From Caenorhabditis elegans (taxonomy: Eukaryota > Nematoda > Chromadorea > Rhabditida > Rhabditidae): a DNA stretch of 64,000 nucleotides. The stretch covers positions 10,226,501 through 10,290,500 of the forward strand of contig NC_003280.10 of the NCBI RefSeq assembly GCF_000002985.6. The letters run 5' to 3'. Below the pieces are notes generated by a model. It was given only the letters and a program-made list of their open reading frames with translations. It did not search any database and had not been told where the DNA came from. This document shows, piece by piece, positions 36,701 to 47,600 of the stretch. The position numbers and the translations under genes were made by a program. Position 1 is the stretch's first letter; every line of letters begins with the position of its first letter.

Positions 36701-39700
36701 TTCAACATGCAAGTCTTCCGGCACTATTTGAAATACGTAATCGATTGGAAGTCAGTCTCGGTGGACTCCATGAATCAGATATTCGAGAACGAGTTTATCT
36801 TTGTGGACTTCGGAAACCAATGGAAAATGAAAATGGAATATCACTTCGAGAATCAAATCTATCGATATTTGGAACACATCCCCATGATGGTCGTTTTGAA
36901 GTTCTAACGACTGATCCATTTCACGCAATGACTGATGATTTTGGAGTCGATGAATCACAAAATCAAGAAGAATACATTTTGGTCAGTTGTATTCGAAATA
37001 TTTTCGATGGATTCGGAGAGAATATGATTCGAACAACGTCGCAGGTGGATGAGATGAAGCAAATGTTCAGAAATCATTTACGTGAGTTGAGATTTCTTGT
37101 ACAAAAATTAAATTTCAAGATCCTTTAAAGACGAAGTAGCGTCGATTGGGATTTTATTTTGAAATTTTTAATTAAAAAAAAATCCCACAATACCACAAAA
37201 TATAAACTAATTATCGAAAAATTGTAAATCGAAAAATCAAAGAAAAAATTCGGAAATTAACCATAAAATTCGATGTTTTGTCTAATTTTGTTTATTGATG
37301 AAAAACACAGGAAAAATTTAAAAAAAAAAGCCAAAAATCCAAAAACAAAAATTTATATATATTTTTCAAAAAATCAAAAAAAATTCGAAATATCGAAAGA
37401 GTGAAAATCGAAAAACAAAACTTTTCGTTTTTCGATTTGTAAAAAAATTGATAATTCAAATAAGGAGATTAGATTGAAAATTCGCCAAAATCAACTTTTT
37501 TTTTAAAAGTTAGTGTAAGTGTCAACATTTTCAGAAACTTTAATTTTTTCAGACGGAAAATACAGCCCACTTGTGCAATCTCATATGTATGCTCCTCGTC
37601 AGCGAATAATGATGGCTTATTTAAAAGGAGATTTCATGACAATCTACTTCTACAATTACCACTACAGTATACACAAAGAAGCCGTCGACTGTACCAACAA
37701 AATCGTCGGTTTCCACAATGCAAAGTCCCGATTGCTTCGAGAAATTGGTCTACACAAGATGGGTATCACTCATTTATCGCCTTTCCATACCGAACCAAAT
37801 AACGAATATGACTATGAAGTTCTAATTTGGACGGATCCAATGACACTAATCTCCAAAGAATTCCCAATGGATCATAAGACACCACCACAGTTTATGAGAG
37901 AACCACAATGCTCGAATATCTTCTTCAGAATGTATCGACAACCAGATCTTCAGGAAATTATGGGAAGATCAAAGACGTTGTTCAAAAGTGATTGTGTAAA
38001 AACAATGCATTATGAGCAGCTTCTTCGATGGCGATCCGGTTTGAAAACTAAGTTGGATTTCATTCAAAAAGTGACAAAAGCACATATGGAAATGATTAAA
38101 AAAGAGGTTTTGATAAATGAATGTGATCTACTTTTATTCCTACGTCCACCAAAAGTTGCAAAGAAACTTGGGCCCCCTCCAACTCACACTTCATCAACAT
38201 CTTCAGTGAGGCATCGACATTTTGATGATGATCATCATACGGAAGATAACTATTCGTTGACTGAGCGAACATCGAAAAGAGCTTCGATATTTGGAGAATC
38301 TATAAAATCACAAGCAATCGCTGAATCCGAGATTTTCAAGGGAAAAGGAGAGTTTTTGAAGAAAACTGATTTGAAGTTGGGATTGGCGTCGACAAAGTTT
38401 CACGAGATTAGAACTCCGTTTTTCCTTCGTTCAGAATGGAATAAGGATGCTCCGAGAAGAGCCGGAAAGCTTTTTGATGAAGTTGTAAGAGAAAGTGATA
38501 TTCGATCGATATTGGAAGAGCCGCTGAAAGAATTTGTCGAAATTTACGAAGTTCAAAAGGCGAAAATGACGAAACAGTTGATGAAGCGGAAATATTCGGA
38601 GAAAAATGTGGAAATTCAAATTTCGGATATAATAATAAAAAATGAGGAGAGAAAACGAGGAGAAGAGATGATTAAGATTAAAGATGAAGAGGAATGGTCT
38701 GAAGATGATAGTGATATAGATGATGATGATGGATTAAGTATTGAAGATTGTGGACAATCATCAAGAAGTACATCAGAATCCAAGACAGCCGTTGTTGGAG
38801 ATGAGAATTTCCAGAGAACGGTATGTTCGATTTTTTTTCAAGATTTTCTGGAAAAATTATTCAGTTTCGCGTTCAGAAAAAACCAAAAAAAAGTGTAATT
38901 TTTTCCCGATTTCTCGAAAAATAGTTTAAATTTTTAACCATTTTTCTACTTTTTAGAAGAAAATTATATGTTTATTTTACAGTACGGAAGAGTTCGACGC
39001 TCATGGAAACTCAATCCACCGGTATCTCCGATGCCATTAGACTCCCGACATAACTCTCAGTCATCTGTGATGCCAATGATAAAACCATCGGAATCTGGTC
39101 CAATCGAGAAAATGTTCAGTTTTACATTGAATGCTGCCAGTAAACTTTCGCGACGATTGAGTAGAAGGCAACCGGAGAAGTAAGTTTTTGAAATAAATCT
39201 AAATAAAAAATATTGGGAAAATAATAATTTTTCAGAGAACCTTCAATAGAAAAAGCAGAGGAAGCATTAAGTGACTTAGCACAATCAATAAATGGAGATT
39301 CAACTGATCTTGATGAGGCGAACATGGAGCCTGCAATTTCACCGATTATGTTCAAGCACGCTGAAGAATTTGCTCGATATTTTACTCGAAAATATGGTTT
39401 CATTCAATTCCGAGTTGAAAATCGAAATCGACGATCAAAAGCTCTCAATCGATATACCACGACAAGCAATATGTTCTCTGATCTACCGTACCTCGTGTTC
39501 TACAAAGCTTATGATGGAGGTGTCATTTTTGCGGATTTGAAATATGAAATTCCTGAATTTGTTGTATCGTTTTATATGTACGAAAGAGCAAAAATGTCGT
39601 CTGCTGATTACTATATGGTTGATCGAATGGAAGCGTTGTATTGGAAAGAATCGAAAGAATTGCATACGGCAGCAAATCAATTGAAAGTAGGATTTTTTGC

Positions 39701-41385
39701 CAAATTATTGAAAATTTGTCGATTTTGTTGAAAATCAAAGATTTAAATTATTGAAAATTCGAGATTTTTCGGTTTTTCCAGATAAAATTATTTAAAAAAA
39801 TTATAAATTATAATTAAAGAATCTATTGATTTTGATGATAACAATAATAAATTTTCTTTAAAATATTCGACCGAAAATTATTGAGATTTAGATTTTTTCA
39901 GAGAAAATCAAAAAAAAAGGAAAATAAATATTTTTGTAAATCGAAAAATTGAAAAATTGAGAAAATCATGAAAGAAATACTAAATTATCAAATATCTGTT
40001 GATTTTCGCTGTTTTTTTTTAGAATCGAAAAATTGAAAAAAAAATTGAGAAAAAAAAACGAAAATTGTAACAATTTTCGATTTTCCAAAACCACCTTAAA
40101 ATAGTTAATTCCTACAAAAAATAAGACGACTAACGATTTGAACTAGTTACAGGACAGTGTCTGCTTCATGACCTTCAACTTTGACTACCATCTTCGAGCA
40201 GTTGCCACGTTTCTCGAAGCAAAAGCTAATAAGAGAAAATGCTTATTTGGAGCCTCAATGAACGTTTTTCATCTGATTGAACGACTCTTGGATTATTATC
40301 AATACGATCTTATTTTGTCAAAGAATCTTGTAGCGATTAGTAAGTTTTCATTAAAAATTCTGTAGAAAACAATGTTCCCTTTTAAGAATATCTGTACTTG
40401 ACACGTGAGCACAACGATATAATATTGACGAGAATGGAGGAAGAAGAGGATTTAATGCTTATGAAAATGGAGGTTGTTTTATTTTATTTTTTACTATTTT
40501 AATATGTAATAACCTTTTTTGCAGAATGATCCAGTGATTGATCAGAGATATGCTGGAAATCCGATTGAAGACGCTATTTTTAAAATCACAGAAGGCCATC
40601 TCTATAAATCGGTACATTTTTTAAAACTTTTTTATTATAAAAATTGAAATTGACATGTAAATGCGCTCCACGCCAATTGAAATGGCTCCGCCCTCAAACC
40701 ATGGGTCTCGTTAGGTATTTGGCGGTAAAACCGTAAATTCAAATTTCTTTAATTGGTAGATTTTCAAGAATTTGTCTTTTTTTTTAATGTTTGCCGTTTT
40801 ACTGATTTTTAAGTCGAAATTATATTTCAAAAAGTCAATTTCGGTATTAAAAAAAGACGGAAAATTCTTGAAAGTTCCCAACGTTTTTTTTTTCTTGAAA
40901 GTTTTTTTTTCTTCTTGAAAGTTCCCAACGAGACCCAACGTTCTGGGGCGGCGCTTTTTCATTTGTCTATGGAGCGAGCTTGCATCTCTGTTTCAAAAGA
41001 CCCCATAATATATAAGTTTTCTATTTAATTTCAAATAATTTTTCAGAAGCATCCTGTAACGACGATCGAAATGACAGGAATTCTGAGTCCCCAAATGAGT
41101 AGCCCATCTTCCGTAAAACAATGCTCACGAGTTGTGCCATCAATCAAAATACGGGTTCACATGGACGACGTTGGCGGCGGCGGCATCGGATGTGATGACG
41201 ATCGACTCTACTGGCCGCCGACTCAAGATCGCGAATTTATCGAGGATTTCGAGGGAAAACAACGACGTCGTCTGCTGGAGAACATGTCGAAATACGGGAC
41301 CGAACACGTTCCAACACCATGGGAAGATAGCTGTGTTCGACGAACTGTCAGGGAAATGATGTCACAACGAACAAGTACATTCTAG
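24794..41385 (+). CDS. szt-2: SZT2 orthologue (KICSTOR subunit)
   Basis: In mammals SZT2 scaffolds KICSTOR, which brings GATOR1 to lysosomes and restrains TORC1 when amino acids are low. The symbol here is by orthology. Twenty exons give 3563 residues: 24794-24852, 25017-25308, 25493-25663, 25710-26187, 26776-27315, 27703-28087, 28655-29215, 29768-30341, 30601-33551, 34220-34354, 34404-35688, 36382-36524, 36579-37081, 37553-38820, 38983-39179, 39236-39686, 40153-40339, 40387-40472, 40525-40611 and 41047-41385. The N-terminus EAGEVFLFMHR ... SRNLRAHWYIDHL matches SZT2 closely. YRIVFVLDLSPS (D109-x-S-x-S) and LVIISDSVCGMPD (from 334) form a VWA-like core, followed by FGHV and MATFGTYL. Ser/Asp-rich and poly-acidic stretches near 1550-1590 and 1715-1735 look disordered. 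Intron 17 ends in an unusual TTTTAAG. Exon 12 may start 6 nt earlier. Introns are loaded with repeats. Confidence 0.92.
27360..27655 (+). repeat. Degenerate tandem repeat, SZT2 intron 5
   Basis: Imperfect copies of a roughly 22-30-bp unit containing ttccggcaaatcggcaaattg fill most of intron 5. A non-tandem segment, ttgtggttttgcacatcttt (27416 onwards), recurs inverted in intron 7. Confidence 0.8.
29300..29705 (-). repeat. Same repeat in inverted orientation, SZT2 intron 7
   Basis: Copies of the intron 5 unit run the other way (ttgccgatttgccggaaat), and tgtgcaaaaccacaa near 29611 is the reverse complement of the intron 5 segment. Translating intron 5 on + and intron 7 on - gives the same words (NFRQT, NRQF), which confirms the inversion independently. 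The two introns flank exons 6 and 7. Confidence 0.8.
33695..34100. repeat. Palindromic repeat family C, copy 2 (SZT2 intron 9)
   Basis: The left end ggatgtgcgcctttcaagag then tactgtagcttcaa matches the copy in mec-15 intron 2. The centre is a long hairpin: gggtctgctaaatat faces atatttagcagaccta, with flanking tttaatcacaa / ttgtgattaaa arms. The right end is degraded. Confidence 0.72.
35990..36290. repeat. CTACAGTACCC-type minisatellite, SZT2 intron 11
   Basis: At least a dozen degenerate copies of ctacagtaccc and close variants (ctacagtaccac, ctacagtaactc) occur in clusters. Isolated copies also appear near 55938 and 62270. Simple-repeat open frames here are not genes. Confidence 0.75.
40632..41010. 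mobile_element. MITE family A, copy 3 (SZT2 intron 19)
   Basis: The left arm has atgcgctccacgcc, ggctccgccc and atgggtctcgttaggtat. The right arm has aacgagacccaacgttc, ggggcggcgc, tatggagcgagcttgcat and ttcaaaagaccccataata. Arms of about 55 bp are clearly inverted. The centre contains a shorter direct repeat, cttgaaagttcccaacg. Confidence 0.8.
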
Positions 41386-41639
41386 GCACGAGATTGTCTA
41401 TTTTATATATATTTTTTTTGAATATTCATATGGTTGTTTGTATTCAACAAATTTGAATTATGACCATCGTATTTAGTACAATTTACCATTTTGTTTTGTA
41501 TAATTCTACAGTTCCAATTTTTCAAAATTTACATTCCAAAATTCTACTTTTTTGCCATTTTTCCGTATTTGTATAATCATTTTTTATATCATTTCTCTCT
41601 CTCTCTCTTTCTCTGCCTATAAGAACTTTGTGATAACCT

Positions 41640-41664
41640 TTTATTCGTTCTATTCATCAATAAA
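41640..41664. terminator. Overlapping poly(A) signals of converging genes
   Basis: On + the SZT2 signal AATAAA is at 41659-41664. On - the facing gene has AATAAA at 41645-41640, only about 30 nt past its stop. Cleavage 10-20 nt beyond each signal would make the two mRNAs overlap by a few tens of bases, with SZT2 transcripts reaching the stop codon of the opposite gene. Confidence 0.6.
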
Positions 41665-41673
41665 CATGACTTA

Positions 41674-43544
41674 TTAATCCCTTCCAGTTCTCAATGAAAT
41701 CGTTTCCACAGAAGTCGTACCAGTATCCTTGGGTGGAAGCCGAACGGTTTTTGTGGATTTTCCCTCGGAGAGCATCGTCTTGTCAGTATGTATATCATCA
41801 TCCACAGCGGTTTTCAGAGCATCACCGCGTCGAATTGTTGGTTCCATTGCAATATCAATAGAATTGGTTTCAGTCGAATGAGTCGGGTTCACATAAACAA
41901 TTGGAGTAATTTTAAATGGATGAATCTTTGGTTGAAGTACATTTACACGACTAGCACTGTCAACTTCTTGAATTGAGAAGTCAATTTCTTCGTCAGTGTA
42001 TGTCAAGCCACCACGCTGAAGTAATTCAGTTTTATTATGGGGACGCAGAAAATTGTATTAGGTGCAAGCACGCTCCACGGCGAAATGAAAATGCTCCGCT
42101 TCCAAAATATACACGTGGTGTTAGGCTGTCCCATTGCGGTTTGATATACAAAAAATGCGGGAAGTTTTCATACAGAAACATGTGACGTCAGCACGTTCTT
42201 AACCATGCGAAATCAGTTGAAAGCTCTGCGTCTCAACTCCCGCATTTTTTGTAGATTTACGTAGATCAAAAGCAGAAATGGGACACTCTGACACCAAATG
42301 AATATATGGGTCTCGTTAGATATTTGACGGGAATTCCCGTAAATTCAGACATTTTGCAATTCGGTTCAAAGCATTATTCGTCATTCTTGTTGCGTTAATT
42401 ATTTCTATGTCGTGAAGTTGAAATACCAAACGAGACCCAACGGTTATGGGCGGAGCGTTTGCATTTGACTATGGAGCGATATTGCATCTAGATTTCAAAA
42501 GAAAAAACAACAAAAAAAAATTCTGCGTTTCTATAATATGTTGGGTCAATTTCAAACTCACTGGCTGAATAACAATATAACATGAAACGACAACTCCAAA
42601 GAATATCATTGGCATTACTGACACCACTAGAACCCACGAGATTGACATATTTTCAGCCTCAAGCTTCTCCTTCTCTTCTCCCAATTTTCTGTATTGCCAT
42701 GAAGCAGGTGGTAGGAAAATAGTTGGATTCCAATATGGAATGAGTTGAGAGTATGTAGATGTCTGATTATTCAGTTTCAACATGAATTCGATAGTTTTTT
42801 GAATTTTCGAAACCACCGAACGACGATGGAATTCAAATTGAACACCGACATGACCGCCTGGATTACGGAATGATAATTCCATTCTTCGAACCGAGTCGTT
42901 TTTTGTCCCATCTACGAACATTTTTATCTGAAAAATAAAAATATTGACACTAATTTTTTAAGGTTTTCTTACATTCAAAATATTCGGAATTGGACCATAA
43001 ACTGATGGCGTACAGTTTTGAGCACTTTGCCCTTCACTGATCACTACCATAAGCTGCTTGACTTTAATGTTCACTGTAGCCATACTATAGCAAATTGTTT
43101 CATTGTCAGCTCCTCTTGTCTCTACCGTATAGGCTCCGACTATTTTAAAGTTCTTCTTCAGCCAACAATCCACGTCATCAAGCGCTGACGTCATTCGAAT
43201 GTCATTTGAGTTGTGCTCACGAAGCACGACGATTTCAGGGATGTTGGTGATGGTGGAGAGGTTGGATAGGCCAAGTGGAACATCGTGACAGAGCTGGAAA
43301 TATTTGGAGTTTTGCGTTTTAATATGGTAGATTCAGTTTTTATATTTCAAAGCTTAAACACTTTGGAAAAAGAAACGTGGTACTTATTTTCCGATCAATT
43401 CGAAAATAACCGAGTTATAAGCTGAGAAAATAAGAAAATACGGTTCATTTTTTGTCAAGTTTAACTCACCGAAATGTTTGACGAGGATTGAACGGAAGTT
43501 ACATGAATCAACAATTTGATTAGAAACAGTATCAGTAAATGCAT
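41674..43544 (-). CDS. Single-pass type I membrane protein, unrecognised
   Basis: Four exons (43544-43470, 43293-42973, 42927-42562, 42015-41674) all join in phase 0 and give 367 residues. A signal peptide (MHLLILFLIKLLIHVTSVQS) leads an extracellular part of about 205 residues with few cysteines, including ICYSMATVNIKVKQLMVVI, then PGGHVGVQFEFHRRSVVSK. One transmembrane helix lies at about residues 226-250 (ISWVLVVSVMPMIFFGVVVS). A cytoplasmic tail of about 115 residues is rich in Thr, Ser and acidic residues (YTDEEIDFSIQEVD). I know no domain match. The shape suggests a receptor or adhesion-like protein, but that is inference. All exons starting in phase 0 is unusual and leaves no split codons. 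The last intron (42016-42561) carries a MITE with a second MITE inside. Confidence 0.78.
42031..42502. mobile_element. MITE family A, copy 4, interrupted
   Basis: The left arm (tttattatggggacgcag, gcaagcacgctccacgg, atgctccgcttcc) and right arm (aacgagacccaacgg, gggcggagcg, ctatggagcgatattgcat, gatttcaaaag) match the other family A copies. Between the left arm and its usual gggtctcgtt block sits an unrelated 179-bp insertion (42117-42295). The element is in the last intron of the membrane-protein gene. Confidence 0.8.
42117..42295. mobile_element. MITE family B inserted in family A
   Basis: This 179-bp element has 19-bp ends ggtgttaggctgtcccatt and aatgggacactctgacacc that are inverted with three mismatches. 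Inside, aaaaaatgcggga faces cccgcatttttt. The centre has tgtgacgtcagcacgttc. I recognise this as a common short palindromic repeat of the C. elegans genome from its terminal words. No target duplication was obvious. Confidence 0.75.
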
Positions 43545-43977
43545 CGCTTTTGGAAGATGTTTGAAATTCGGAAATAATTGGAATAATTCTTAATTGACGA
43601 TAAAGAAAAAAATGGTTTAAAAATTCAATTTCACGGTTTTTTAAGTTAAAAATAAAAACAAAAAGCCAAGAATTAATATTAAATCAATTTTTATTTAAAT
43701 TTTCAGTGGACAATTAAACAATTTTTGATGAGGTTCAACATGAGATTCGTACATAAAAATTTCGCGAGATCGAAAAAAAAACGAGAGAATAGAAGAAAAT
43801 TGTTTGAGGAAAAGTCAAAGAAAACCAGTGAATGGATACACAAACTAAACCCGCTGATTTATGACAAATTAGAAGTGAATTCTCAGAAATTTCAGAGTTT
43901 CAATTGTTTTTTTTGAAGGAAAAATCTTCAAACTAAAGGGCAGTCTAATTGGTATTTTGGGGCTATTTGGGTAGGGA

Positions 43978-44650
43978 TTACTGTAACCGGTATTCGTATG
44001 GATGTCGTATTAGTGGACGAAAATCAAATAAGCCATTTCGAATGAATCGATCGTATTTCTCAGTTGCCGGTGGTGCATACACTTTTTCGTAGAGTCGGTT
44101 CTGAAATTTGAAAGATTTTAAGGATTATGTCTTTCAACAAAAAAATATCTACAACTTATTTCTACTAAAAATTCGGCCAAAAGTAGTAGGAAATTTTTTT
44201 TCAAATTTTGAAGAATTTTAAAATAAAATTGATTTTTTTTTGTGTTGGTGTCCCTGCTTGTCAAAAAAAAATCCAAAAATAGTATCCAACATTTCTGTAA
44301 AACCGATTTTCCAGGAAATGCTTCGGCTTTTTTTATTTTTGGGCTATTTCTTTTTGCAGCAGACCGCATGGTTTTTGAATTTTTTAAAATGAAAATTTAA
44401 TATAGCTTACCTGTGCACTAGGAAGTGCTGCAATCGAAGGATCATTGTAATAGTTTTCTGATGCTGCCAAACGTAAGAATTGGCTTAGTGGAATTGAGAG
44501 ACCTGAAATGATTCAATGTTCCAAAAGTTGAGACAGCTCCCCAATTTTCTAGTTTGAGTTTTTAAAAGTTAAAAAAATATTTGAAAAGCTTAAAATCTTA
44601 CCTTGCGTGAAAATGTAGAATAAACAAAAAACAATTCTAGGCAATCGCAT
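43978..44650 (-). CDS. Small secreted peptide, 87 residues
   Basis: Three exons (44650-44602, 44502-44411, 44100-43978) splice in frame with consensus sites (GTAAG donors, TTTCAG acceptors) and end in TAA. The signal peptide is MRLPRIVFCLFYIFTQG. The mature region has no cysteine and is rich in Leu, Tyr, Arg and Pro: SQFLRLAASENYYNDPS, then RLYEKVYAPPATEKYDRF, then LFDFRPLIRHPYEYRLQ at the C-terminus. No dibasic cleavage site with a following Gly is present, so it is not a classic amidated neuropeptide precursor. It starts 434 nt upstream of the membrane-protein gene on the same strand. A role as an extracellular signal is possible but unproven. Confidence 0.68.
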
Positions 44651-47600
44651 TGTTCCAAGATCTTCTGCAAAAATAAAAATCAAAATTTTTAGTGCAATTT
44701 GCTAAATTTGGACCCTTAAAAACAAAACAAAAACGGAACGACTTTGAATTTTCGAGTACATCCTCCTTCAAAGAACCGCCCATTTTCTGGAAGGATTTTT
44801 CAGGGCCAGAAGAAAAATTAAAGGAAAATGGTAACGAGGAAAGAAGAATGCGTGGGCGGGAGGACACAAAATGTTCAATTCTTTTTGGAACTTGATTGGA
44901 TTATCAGGTCTTGGAAGACATGGAGAAGAATTTGCAAAACAAATACACTTTTAAGGAATTTAGAGTGAGAGAAAAAGGAATTTGCAAACAAAATGAGGAA
45001 ACATTGAGGGAAAATTGAAAAGAGTGGGAAAATCAGTAGTACTATGGAGCCGATGATGTAGGTAAGAATGAGAATAGTTGATTATTTAGATATTTTTAAA
45101 TGAAAAGTTTTTTGATTGCTCACGTATGTATCAAGCCTAAAGATACACATTTGAGAAATTCCCAGAATATTTATATTTTCATGAAAGTCTCAATGAATGG
45201 CTGATAATCTATGTGCAATGATTTTGATCGAAAATGTATTAAATACTTCCCACTTTTCAGAAAACTAACAGATTCCGTGTATTCTATAAATTTACCTCAA
45301 CTAATTCAATTTTTGTAGTTCTACCTCAATATTGTACCCGCCTCCAATCAAAATTCTACGTCAGAATAAAAATGAGCTCATATTTTTTGTCTTGCCGTCT
45401 AAATGAACAATAAAAAAGCAAAAGTTACGCGGAATTGCATGTGGAAGTGAAGAACACTGAGACGCTCAGCACATAATTAATGTAATTGGCAAGAATGGGT
45501 GAGTTATCTAAACTACAATTATTGTGATCTTAGATTTTCGAATCTGAACATTTAAATTAACAAAATTGAAGATCGCGCAGTTGAGTAATAATTTATTTAA
45601 AACCAGCTGAAACAGCAAGAAAATTGGTAGTTTATGTTGTAGTTGTTATGTAGCTTGTAACCTTATTTAAAAAATATTACGATAAAAAATTTAAACCCAG
45701 TTTCTAAAACTCCCAAAGAAAGAAATAGCGAAACTTTTGTGCCCAAACAATTTAGAAAAGAAAATTAAAATTATTTCCCTATATAAGATCACAGTTTTTC
45801 GATGCTCTGCGTTTAAAAATTTACATTTTCCAGCAAAACCAGCTTATATCTATCAGTGTCTCATCTGCCTGGTTTTTTCAGCTGCACAATGAGCCGGTGA
45901 GACATTTAAAAAAGGAATCTATTCGTGAACTTATAGAAAAACAGAATACCCACATATGCCAAAACTAGGTCTTGGAAGTCTGTAGAGGGTAGGCTATCAC
46001 AAAAATTAAAGCGGTAAAACGTAAACTTTCAGAGTACTTTTAGGTGAAAATCGATCTTGTAAAATCTCTCAAAAATTATCAAAAAATTTTTGAAGATTCA
46101 AACAAATTTAAGATTGCCTTCCTACTTTTCAATACTCTTTAAATTTTCAAAAGCCTGCAAAATAATCAAAAACCTTACGTCTCGAAAATTAGTCAAAAAA
46201 GTCACTGAAAATTTGAAATTTCAGGGCTGAGAGTTTACCTTCTCAATTTCTACCAAAAAATACTATTTTTACTAAAAATGATTCCTAGCTCAAATAATCA
46301 GAATATTGAATCTTAAAACTATTTGCATTATTCTAAAACTCTATAAATACCTAGACCAACTACGTTCACTTTCCCATGGTATTTTCCTTATCCTTTCCAC
46401 CTCCATTTGCCACGTCACAAATCTCGTAGTTATCTAGAAGCAATCTATAATTAAAGCTCCCCGTTAATCATTGTTTTCAGAAAAATTTTTATTTGTGCAC
46501 CTCCGGGTTTTCAGTAAATCACAGGTTGTGAGAGCATCACAATTTAAGACAGGGAACTAATTTTTCTAACAAAATCTAGAATGAGTCAATTTTGCAGTCA
46601 AATTTTGGAAAGTGCGTTGAAGTGAGGAAACGTTGTAAGTTTGAAATTGGTACCAGATACTTCAGAAGAAAGAAGAAAAATTAGAATTCCAGTCAGTCTA
46701 ATTGAGTTTCTAGTACCTACAGGACACTCGAAGCGTCTTGAAATTTTAGCGGGTTTTTTTCGAGGAAAAACATAAAATACAAACTAAAACTAAAACAACC
46801 TTTAAGGTAGTTCTCATTTCAAATCTCAAAAATATACTCTGAAACATTAAAAATCTGAAAAATCCCAACAAGTCGCTGACTTTTATATACCAAAACCTTC
46901 AGTCTAGACACTGTCACTATCCATCAATTCTCAATGTTTGTCATTTGATTTGGCTTCAGATGACCTTTTTCAGCATGTCAAACCGAGGTCTAGACTAATT
47001 CTTGAATCACAAATTAGATGTATATTTTACTGGGAAAACGAATGTTTCGAAAAATGATAGGTAGAATTTAAATTCAGGTTTTATAAATTTTCAGATGAAA
47101 CTTGAATTTTTTATAATTCTGTTACAGATCGTCTACATCGGGCCATTTATTGGTTTCATTTGATACCGAAAAATCATAAATTTTTGTTTTTCGGTTTGGC
47201 TCAAAAAACCGAACGGGAACTCTAAAATTTATCCGGCTGCTCTTGTTCTACATAAAAGTATCAATGTTAGGTATGTAGGCACATCTCCACGCATGCCACA
47301 CACACATATAGACTTTAAGGTACATATTGCAATTTCTAGGTGAGAAGCTCAATTTCTAAAAATAAAAAGCAAGTCTAAAACAATTTCAAAATTGAAATTT
47401 GGACATAGAATTCAAAAATTCTGAAAAACTTTGCACTTGAGAATATGCGAGGGCGGATATAAATATGTGCATAAATCCTTGAATTTTTGCGCACACTTTT
47501 TCTGACTCAAAGCCAAAATAGAAACAAAACTGAAAAATATGGGAAACTTGACCCTCTGAGTAGCAAAGCATAGCAAACTAATGCCGAAATGTTATAAATA

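Noticed and set aside
41598..41620. TC dinucleotide run in the SZT2 3' UTR
   Set aside because: An ordinary short microsatellite.
45815..45920. Imperfect stem around tgtctcat / gtgagaca considered as a miRNA precursor
   Set aside because: The pairing is too short and interrupted to support a miRNA hairpin.
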